NCBI GenBank assembly: GCA_049670505.1
Contig: JBATTK010000116.1
Coordinates: forward strand, 1-19,171
Direction of reading: 5' to 3'
Length of the DNA stretch: 19,171 bases
From: JBATTK01 sp049670505
Lineage (GTDB): Bacteria > Bacteroidota > Bacteroidia > Flavobacteriales > Flavobacteriaceae
Position numbers and translations under genes: made by a program. Shown piece by piece: positions 14,098 through 19,171 of this stretch. The number at the start of each line of letters is the position of its first letter. Positions within the stretch are counted from its first letter, which is position 1. The notes under the pieces are model-generated. The model had not been told where the DNA came from and searched no databases. It saw only the letters and a program-made list of their open reading frames with translations.

Positions 14098-15188
14098 AAG
14101 TTGCCTTCTTTAGATCTAGTCAAATATTGGATAATGAACTCCCCGCATTTTTCAATGGCTATTGTACTTTCCGGAGAATCGGGCAATTTGGATTGAAAGA
14201 CATGCACCATGCCTTCATACAAATCCAGTTTTACCTCGAGCCCTGATTGATCAATGGCCTGATATAATCTGATGAAGCCGCTCAGTAAAATTTCTTTGGT
14301 TCCGCCCTGGATCAAGGTAGGAGGAAAGCCTTTGTTGAAATCTCCATAAACCGGAGATACATAGGGATTTTTCCAGTCTTGGGGTGCTGCATACGCATCT
14401 CGACAGTTGGAGAGCGTTGCGTCATATAAAAATTGAGGTTCCGCATATTTCAATGTTTGATAGGTATCGCCTGTTTCGGTTATATCTGCCCAAGGCGACC
14501 ATAATACCAGCGCAGCGGGTAAACCCATGCCTATGTTCCTTAAATGCAGCGTGACCGATGCGGCCAATCCTCCTCCAGCGGAGTCGCCAAAAAGGGCGAT
14601 ATCATTCATGGAATGGCCTTCATTAAGCAACCCTTTGATTACCTGAATTACTTCATCGTGAATTTTATCCCATTTGGCAAAAGGTGCGGTGGTATAATCA
14701 ACGGCAATGACCTTTAGACCAGTGCTTTCGGCCATGAGCGCAGCGGTGGCAGATCTGGACTTAGCTGAAAGCATGGTATAACCACCACCGTGTAGGTATA
14801 TGATTATCGCCGTTGACTCTTTGTAATCCTTGGGAATCAGAGTCAATACAGGAATTTGATTGATTTCACTTTCCGCCCACTGAACATTCATCTCCTCCAG
14901 TAACCCAAAATTCGCTTTGATCATATCCTTTTCACCGCTATCATGAAATGTCCTCCAACCTTCCAGATTATCCGGTCCGGGCGTTTGAAATAATGCAGGG
15001 CTGGGAAGCTGCGAAATATACTCCCGCCATTCTTCTGATATGGTTTCTGGTGCAGAAAAACCTTTGAAGTCGGTATCACTCATTATCCTTGTGTTTTTTT
15101 CTCCCTGATCACACGACATTGATAAACAGACTAGAAAGACAATGCTGAAAAGGGTGTTCAATGGTTGTAGTGGAGATTTCATCATCAA
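14094..15188 (-). CDS. HSL-type alpha/beta hydrolase, putative lipoprotein
   Basis: This 364-residue protein begins with MMMKSPLQPLNTLFSIVFLV CLSMSC, a hydrophobic signal followed by a possible though non-canonical lipobox (Cys26). The Abhydrolase_3/HSL motifs are clear: oxyanion HGGG (133-136), nucleophile Ser203 in GDSAGG, and His in MVHVFQ near 335. At the usual acid region the sequence is GGTKEILLSG, where relatives known to me often have D/E-rich residues. Glu may serve as the acid, or a nearby residue does. It is probably an esterase in the periplasm or on the outer surface. The start is one of three consecutive ATGs (15188/15185/15182). It follows the NTF2-like lipoprotein by 12 nt and overlaps the reductase. 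Confidence 0.85.
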   Translation of the reverse strand: MMMKSPLQPLNTLFSIVFLVCLSMSCDQGEKNTRIMSDTDFKGFSAPETISEEWREYISQLPSPALFQTPGPDNLEGWRTFHDSGEKDMIKANFGLLEEMNVQWAESEINQIPVLTLIPKDYKESTAIIIYLHGGGYTMLSAKSRSATAALMAESTGLKVIAVDYTTAPFAKWDKIHDEVIQVIKGLLNEGHSMNDIALFGDSAGGGLAASVTLHLRNIGMGLPAALVLWSPWADITETGDTYQTLKYAEPQFLYDATLSNCRDAYAAPQDWKNPYVSPVYGDFNKGFPPTLIQGGTKEILLSGFIRLYQAIDQSGLEVKLDLYEGMVHVFQSKLPDSPESTIAIEKCGEFIIQYLTRSKEGNL

Positions 15189-15200
15189 TAAAGTCAGGTG

Positions 15201-15881
15201 TTAATTCACTTTGGCTACCCATTCTTCCTGCACTTTTTGAGCTTGTGCACCCTTACAACCTTCCCCACCTGCAGGAGCGGCCATATACTCATGGTAAATC
15301 ACTTTCCAGTCACTGCTAGATTTTTTGGCTTTCATCAGTACCGTATTGAGTACTTGCCCGTATTTTGGTACCATGGCGGCCGTTGTCATTACCCAGTGGA
15401 TTTCCGAGGCACTATTTTCAGGATAGAAGGCATAGATCGCGCACACATTTTTCGGCTCTAAAAATGCTGTTCCCGAACCAAGTTCGGTGTTGATAAAATC
15501 CAGGGCATGAACAAATGCTTTGCCCCCAAACTCCAGGGAGTCAATAAAAGGTTGGCTTTGAAATACCAAGGCATCTTCAGTGTAAAGCTCATTGGCCAAT
15601 TTTTTGATATTGCCTATATCGCCATCATTTATCTTGGCAGGAGCAAAACCATTGACCACCTGCAATAACAGATCTACTCTGTCCTTGGCCACTTTTATGG
15701 CCGCTTCTTTTCCATAATAGGATGTGCTGACAAGCTGGTGCTCCGGTTTTTTAGTAGTACTGGCTTCGGTATCTGCATTTTTTTCATGCGCCCTAGCACT
15801 GGTGTTTTTACTACTGGTGCAGCTCAATTGCATAGTCATGACAACCAGTGCAATAGTTAGATAAATGGATGATTTTTTCAT
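15201..15881 (-). CDS. NTF2-like lipoprotein
   Basis: This 226-residue protein has a lipoprotein signal (MKKSSIYLTIALVVMTMQLSC, lipobox Cys21) and a Ser/Thr/Lys/Glu-rich linker (22-50). A domain of about 140 residues follows, with a SnoaL/NTF2-like look: helices around KDRVDLLLQVVNGF and NIKKLANELYTEDALVFQS, then strands SEIHWVMTTAAMV and KVIYHEYMAA. It is the promoter-proximal gene of the minus-strand cluster, 114 nt from the divergent HxlR start codon, and is separated from the hydrolase by 12 nt. No catalytic residues are assignable; a ligand-binding or enzymatic role at the envelope is possible. Confidence 0.7.
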   Translation of the reverse strand: MKKSSIYLTIALVVMTMQLSCTSSKNTSARAHEKNADTEASTTKKPEHQLVSTSYYGKEAAIKVAKDRVDLLLQVVNGFAPAKINDGDIGNIKKLANELYTEDALVFQSQPFIDSLEFGGKAFVHALDFINTELGSGTAFLEPKNVCAIYAFYPENSASEIHWVMTTAAMVPKYGQVLNTVLMKAKKSSSDWKVIYHEYMAAPAGGEGCKGAQAQKVQEEWVAKVN

Positions 15882-15903
15882 GGTCTTGATTATTTTGCGT
15901 TAA

Positions 15904-15924
15904 TTAGTTTCGTAAAGGAACTAA
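15904..15924. promoter_or_regulatory. Inverted repeat TTAGTT-N9-AACTAA
   Basis: A perfect 6-bp dyad with a 9-nt spacer lies 23 nt upstream of the lipoprotein ATG, in the divergent region. It could be an operator for the HxlR regulator or part of the lipoprotein promoter. The sequence is AT-rich, so chance is not excluded. Confidence 0.4.
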
Positions 15925-15945
15925 TAATAGTTTACAAAAGGAATC

Positions 15946-15963
15946 AGTTACCTTTTAGTAACT
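15946..15963. promoter_or_regulatory. Candidate HxlR operator, AGTTAC-N6-GTAACT
   Basis: A perfect 6-bp dyad with 6-nt spacing is followed by two further GTAAC copies (15975-15979, within palindrome GGTAACC, and 15986-15990), the last of them 5 nt before the HxlR ATG. Winged-helix HxlR dimers bind such palindromes, often overlapping both divergent promoters. That this is the site is inferred from position and symmetry. Confidence 0.5.
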
Positions 15964-15995
15964 ATAAGAAAGTGGTAACCAAAACGTAACCGACT

Positions 15996-16334
15996 ATGTC
16001 AAGAAGAATTATTGAAAACCCGACACAATGCCCTATGACCCATGCGGTGAACATCATTGGTGGTAAATGGAAGCCGCTGATCATTTATGTCCTGAGTAAT
16101 GGAACCCTCCGTTTTGGGCAGCTGGCATTTTTTCTGCCCTCTATTTCGCGGAAAGTACTTACCGAACAGTTGAAAGAATTGCAGTATGACGGTCTGGTTA
16201 TAAGAAAGGCCTATTCGGAAATACCTCCAAAAGTGGAATATACGCTTTCGGACAGAGGCGAAGCGTTGCTTCCGATATTTGCCCATTTATGCACATGGAG
16301 CAAAGAAAAAATGGGGGATTTAGAATTTAAGTAG
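15996..16334 (+). CDS. HxlR-family winged-helix regulator
   Basis: This 112-residue HxlR/MarR-like regulator has the family signature CPMTHAVNIIGGKWKPLIIY, a recognition region FGQLAFFLPSISRKVLTEQL, KELQYDGLVIRKAY, and the wing VEYTLSDRGEALLP. Cys12 in the TQCP motif corresponds to the conserved N-terminal cysteine used by YodB/HypR-type members to sense quinones and other electrophiles; one further Cys is near residue 98 (HLCTW). It diverges from a cluster encoding a quinone-reductase-like and a DJ-1-like protein, a layout typical of an autoregulated redox or electrophile switch. Control of that cluster is inference. Confidence 0.85.
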   Translation: MSRRIIENPTQCPMTHAVNIIGGKWKPLIIYVLSNGTLRFGQLAFFLPSISRKVLTEQLKELQYDGLVIRKAYSEIPPKVEYTLSDRGEALLPIFAHLCTWSKEKMGDLEFK

Positions 16335-16720
16335 GGTAGTTTGGAAGACAATTATGGCCTAGCTGGCCATACCTTATTAGATATTTTTTTAAAACCGGGG
16401 CGACCTTCTTTTTAATCTGCCTTTAGGTTACCCTCAAATGTATTTCCATAATGGTGAGAATACTTCCCCGAAACGATGAACATTAATTTTATTGGGTGTT
16501 GGTAGCCCCTTTTTTTTACATTTTACAATTATCGGTCGTACATAAAAACCGCTTGCGCCCAAAGCGAAATTTTCATTCCTTAAAGTGACGATATGAAAAT
16601 AAAAACCTGGATTTCTCGTTTGGTTAGAACTTAAATATTGGGCCTAAGGAAAGTTCCGATTTTATCACAGTACATTAAACCAAAGTTTATCCTTGTAGTC
16701 TAAGCTATAAATCCATAAAG
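16335..16720. other. Intergenic region without recognised gene
   Basis: This 386-bp interval between HxlR and the esterase contains a hairpin just after HxlR and no credible open frame on either strand. The last 100 bp presumably hold the esterase promoter; TATCCTTG at 16688-16695 is one mismatch from the TAnnTTTG -7 box but lacks a clear -33 partner. Confidence 0.5.
16353..16371 (+). terminator. Weak terminator hairpin after HxlR
   Basis: TATGGCC-TAGCT-GGCCATA makes a perfect 7-bp stem with a 5-nt loop, 19 nt after the HxlR stop. The T-rich stretch only begins about 13 nt later (ATATTTTTTT), so it is an imperfect intrinsic terminator. Confidence 0.4.
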
Positions 16721-17695
16721 ATGAATAAAGTAGTATTCTTATTTATTGCCATGCTCTTATCCACCGGATGCTCCCAGAACGGGGATCCTGAAAATGGGGT
16801 CGTTACCGGTGAACCTCAAGAATTTCCCGAACGGATAGAAGGAACTTTGGAACATCAGGGAAACCTCCGTGAATACGTCCTGCATATACCGCCCGTTTAT
16901 GATGGGACCGAGGAAACACCTTTGGTCATAGTCTTGCACGGGGGGAGTGGTAATGCCGAAAGTGTACAGGGGTTTACACAAATGAATCCCGTTTCGGATC
17001 AAAACGGTTTCCTTGTGGCCTACCCCCAAGGGTTCGGCCCTACACCTCCCGGCTATAGTTGGGCGGACGGACGTGCCACCAGTGCCACTGAAATGAGTAT
17101 CGATGATGTAGGCTTTATAGAAAAACTTATAGTGGAACTTGAAACGGAATTCAATATCAACTCCGATAGCATATATGTATGTGGCTTTTCGAACGGAGGT
17201 TTTATGACCCAAAAACTGGCCTGTGAGCTTGAGAATACATTTGCCGGAATTGGGACTTTAGGGAGCACCATAGGTACGGATGTGCTGAACCAATGTGCTA
17301 CCTCACAAAACATACCCATGATATTCATGCTCGGCGATGCGGATAGTTTCGTGCCCTACGAAGGCGGCACAGTGGCCAATAATCCATCACCTATAGAAGG
17401 AATAGAATCGCTGGTGGATTATTGGGTCGGGAACAACACCTGTCTGACTTCAAATAATGGTGTGAACCTACCCGACACCGATACGACGGACAATTCTACC
17501 GTAACATTTTACGAATACACCGATTGCGATTGCAACGCCAATATTAGCTTCTACAGAATAAACGGAGGCGGTCATACCTGGCCAGGGGTCGAGAATACAA
17601 GCTATGAGGAAATAGCAGGGGAAACCAATGAGGACATCAATGCAAGTTCCGTACTTTGGGCATTTTTTAGCCAGCATGAGCTGTGCTTGCAGTAA
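16721..17695 (+). CDS. Secreted PHB-depolymerase/feruloyl-esterase-like lipoprotein
   Basis: This 324-residue lipoprotein has signal MNKVVFLFIAMLLSTGC with lipobox LSTGC (Cys17), and a Ser/Gly/Glu-rich linker to about residue 37. The alpha/beta hydrolase domain is of the LpqC/esterase-PHB type: REYVLHIPPVYDG, LVIVLHGGSGNAESVQGF, NGFLVAYPQGF, nucleophile Ser157 in VCGFSNGGFM, Asp208 in MLGDADSFVPYEGG, and His285 in GGGHTWPG. Related enzymes hydrolyse polyhydroxyalkanoates, feruloyl or acetyl esters on plant or algal polysaccharides. The extra Cys pairs (CDCN, the CLQ end) suggest disulfides, consistent with export. The substrate is unknown. It appears monocistronic, with long intergenic regions on both sides. 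Confidence 0.85.
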   Translation: MNKVVFLFIAMLLSTGCSQNGDPENGVVTGEPQEFPERIEGTLEHQGNLREYVLHIPPVYDGTEETPLVIVLHGGSGNAESVQGFTQMNPVSDQNGFLVAYPQGFGPTPPGYSWADGRATSATEMSIDDVGFIEKLIVELETEFNINSDSIYVCGFSNGGFMTQKLACELENTFAGIGTLGSTIGTDVLNQCATSQNIPMIFMLGDADSFVPYEGGTVANNPSPIEGIESLVDYWVGNNTCLTSNNGVNLPDTDTTDNSTVTFYEYTDCDCNANISFYRINGGGHTWPGVENTSYEEIAGETNEDINASSVLWAFFSQHELCLQ

Positions 17696-18334
17696 AATTC
17701 CAAGAATGTGTATTTGAGTTTCTAAAAATCCAGTATATAGCTAGTCCCATAAAAGGTTCGTAACCGTTGCACAACTGTCTTCTTTAACTGAATCATGTTA
17801 TTTCTATGAGTTTTAAAAAAAATTAATACTGAAAATCAGTAACTTACAAATTTCTTTAAGGCTGAAAATGCATGTTTTTCTAAAATTTTAGGTTGTGCAA
17901 CAGCCACGTTCTTTTTATGGGATACTTAATCAACATTTGTAATGCGGATGTATAAAATACTTCTTAAAGAATAGCTAATGACGCAATCTAGAATGGGTCA
18001 AGGAAAATAGCAGACTATTGAACCTATCTGACATCCATTTATGCAGCAGGGTCCTTTCTTGGTTGTAACAATTCCGGAAATCAAAATGTTATCGGCACTA
18101 AAAAGGTGAATTGACGGAACCGTTAAAAAAATCTACAAATGGACACCTTAGGCCTATATTTCCCGCTGGTGAAAAGCGATCTCTTCAAATAAAAACGGCT
18201 GTTTTAAAGAAATAAATTTCAACTCATAGACCCTGCTATGCAAAAAGGGAATTCATGCTCTAATGAGTTATCAAATAAAAACTGTAATTATTGGCTTACT
18301 TTTTTAACTTACTTCATAGCAAAGCCAAAGACTA
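17696..18334. other. Long intergenic region around the 178-bp element
   Basis: Outside the inverted-repeat element, 17923-18334 has stop codons in all frames and I see no gene. The last 60-90 bp before the sigma factor must contain its promoter; no convincing -33/-7 pair stands out. Confidence 0.5.
17745..17922. mobile_element. 178-bp element with 31-bp imperfect inverted ends
   Basis: The left end (17745-17775) begins TCCCATAAAA and finishes GTTGCACAAC; the right end (17892-17922) is its imperfect reverse complement, starting GTTGTGCAAC and ending TTTTATGGGA. The two outer and inner 10-mers are perfectly paired, with a partly mismatched 11-nt middle. The interior is AT-rich with no coding capacity. 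This fits a MITE or a deleted insertion sequence; a clear target duplication is not seen, and a large RNA hairpin is an alternative. Confidence 0.55.
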
Positions 18335-18838
18335 TTGAAAAACAAAGACCAATTAGAACAAGAATTTTCAAAACGTGTTCAGGAATCGCAGGGCATTATC
18401 CACAAGGTGAGTAGGACGTACTGTGATGACGAAGAGCATAGAAAAGACCTGTTCCAAGAAATATTGATACAATTGTGGAAATCATATCCATCGTTTCGGG
18501 GAGATTCTAGGTTTTCCACATGGATGTACCGTGTGGCAATTAATGTGGCCATTCAGGACTTTAGAAAAACAAAAAAGAAACGACAGCTTTTTTTCCAGAC
18601 CAATCAATTTAAAGATACCTCGGAAGAAAAAGGTTTAGAGCTTCAGGACGAAAGATTAAAAATGATGCACGATGCAATCGTAGATCTTAATAAAATGGAA
18701 AAGGCAATTGTAATGTTGCATTTAGATGAAAAATCCAATGAAGAAATTGCTGAAATCGTGGGCATCTCACAAAACTATGTTCGTGTAAAAATGAATCGGA
18801 TAAAAACAAAACTATCAAAAACCATAAATAAAAACTAG
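18335..18838 (+). CDS. ECF-type RNA polymerase sigma factor
   Basis: This 167-residue sigma-70 family factor has region 2 with VSRTYCDDEEHRKDLFQEIL IQLWKSYPSFRGDSRFSTWM YRVAINVAIQDFRK (about 27-85) and region 4 LNKMEKAIVMLHLDEKSNEE IAEIVGISQNYVRVKMNRIK (about 118-160). There is no region 1 or 3, so it is ECF-class. The start is TTG (MKNKDQLEQEF), because an in-frame TAG lies 24-26 nt upstream and no ATG precedes region 2. A membrane protein gene starts 1 nt after the stop, the usual sigma/anti-sigma arrangement in Bacteroidota. The target regulon is unknown. Confidence 0.9.
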   Translation: MKNKDQLEQEFSKRVQESQGIIHKVSRTYCDDEEHRKDLFQEILIQLWKSYPSFRGDSRFSTWMYRVAINVAIQDFRKTKKKRQLFFQTNQFKDTSEEKGLELQDERLKMMHDAIVDLNKMEKAIVMLHLDEKSNEEIAEIVGISQNYVRVKMNRIKTKLSKTINKN

Positions 18839-18839
18839 G

Positions 18840-19171
18840 ATGGAGCTATTAGAATTAAAATCAGTTTGGGATGTAGTGGTAGCGGAAACCATTTCAAAAG
18901 AGCATGTGGATGAGTTTGTAGTTGCCAAATCCATAAAGAAAGATTCAAAAACGGTTTTGGCCAAAATAAAACGGGTAATGTACCTGAAATTTTCCGTGGG
19001 CGGACTTTCCGTGATTCTATGTGCAGCCCTATTAACGGGCTCTTTTATAGAACCGGAAAAATTCACTTTTTACGAAAGTTTCTTTGACCTTACGGATAAT
19101 AGGATTTTCTTGGTTACCGTTATCATTTTTATGTTGGGAATGCTTTCTTGGAATTTTAGGGCATTTCGTGA
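18840..19171 (+). CDS. Membrane protein, probable anti-sigma partner (3' end cut off)
   Basis: The frame opens at ATG 18840 and runs to the window edge without a stop, giving 110 visible residues. A soluble, charged N-terminus (MELLELKSVWDVVVAETISK ... KKDSKTVLAKIKRV) precedes a hydrophobic helix (LKFSVGGLSVILCAALLTG, about 50-68). A second helix follows (IFLVTVIIFMLGMLSW, about 89-104). Its position 1 nt behind the ECF sigma gene and a cytoplasmic-helical plus membrane layout fit an anti-sigma or sigma-associated membrane regulator. I see no ZAS zinc motif (HxxxCxxC), so the assignment rests on context. Confidence 0.6.
   Translation, partial: MELLELKSVWDVVVAETISKEHVDEFVVAKSIKKDSKTVLAKIKRVMYLKFSVGGLSVILCAALLTGSFIEPEKFTFYESFFDLTDNRIFLVTVIIFMLGMLSWNFRAFR

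Noticed and set aside
15198..15461. Plus-strand frame opposite the NTF2-like lipoprotein
   Set aside because: No domain or start signal, and fully contained in a well-supported gene on the other strand.
1..19171. CRISPR array, rRNA or complete tRNA genes
   Set aside because: No regularly spaced direct repeats, rRNA-like stretches or complete cloverleaf were seen; only a possible tRNA 3' fragment at 4594-4612.

Overview
The window looks like part of a marine flavobacterial (Bacteroidota, Flavobacteriaceae-like) chromosome. The base composition is AT-rich and clear Shine-Dalgarno sequences are rare. Typical elements include a TonB-dependent receptor with a carboxypeptidase-regulatory-like N-terminus, LytS/LytTR two-component pairs and a DUF6515-like protein. 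The genus assignment is open; everything here comes from reading the sequence and its translations, with no database search.

Region 1 (1-4244, + strand) is a compact operon. It holds the 3' end of a TPR-like gene, a TonB-dependent receptor, a LytS-type membrane histidine kinase and a LytTR response regulator, with gaps of 3 and 16 nt and then an 8-nt overlap. It is followed by a convergent, 5'-truncated relative of the TPR-like gene (4287-4568), a tRNA-3'-end-like sequence and a strong terminator (4594-4653). This looks like the edge of an integrated segment, next to about 470 bp of debris.

Region 2 (5132-9378, - strand) reads, in transcription order, DUF6515-like exported protein, Spy/CpxP-like exported helical protein, LytS kinase, LytTR regulator (ATGA overlap with the kinase), a 104-bp MITE, and an HtrA/DegP-like protease. 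Together these resemble an envelope-stress module, functionally analogous to Cpx but built from LytS/LytTR parts. The MITE has 3-bp target duplications, one of which is exactly the regulator's stop codon.

Region 3 (9379-12162) is a decayed accessory zone. It has a C-terminal remnant of a ParE/RelE toxin, other broken fragments, a small ORF coupled to a SnoaL/NTF2-like protein, an intact DHFR/RibD-C-like reductase, and a frameshifted, 5'-truncated Na/Pi cotransporter.

Region 4 (12358-16334) is a probable electrophile/quinone detoxification locus. An HxlR-family regulator with a single N-terminal Cys (+) diverges from five genes on the - strand: NTF2-like lipoprotein, alpha/beta hydrolase lipoprotein, NQO1-like flavodoxin-fold oxidoreductase (4-nt overlap with the hydrolase), small ferredoxin-like-fold protein, and DJ-1/PfpI (Hsp31-type) protein. 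Dyads based on AGTTAC/GTAACT lie in the divergent promoter region.

Region 5 (16721-19171, + strand) has a secreted PHB-depolymerase/feruloyl-esterase-like lipoprotein, then a 640-bp gap containing a 178-bp element with 31-bp inverted ends. An ECF sigma factor with a TTG start follows, and 1 nt later a membrane protein (probable anti-sigma partner) that runs off the window.
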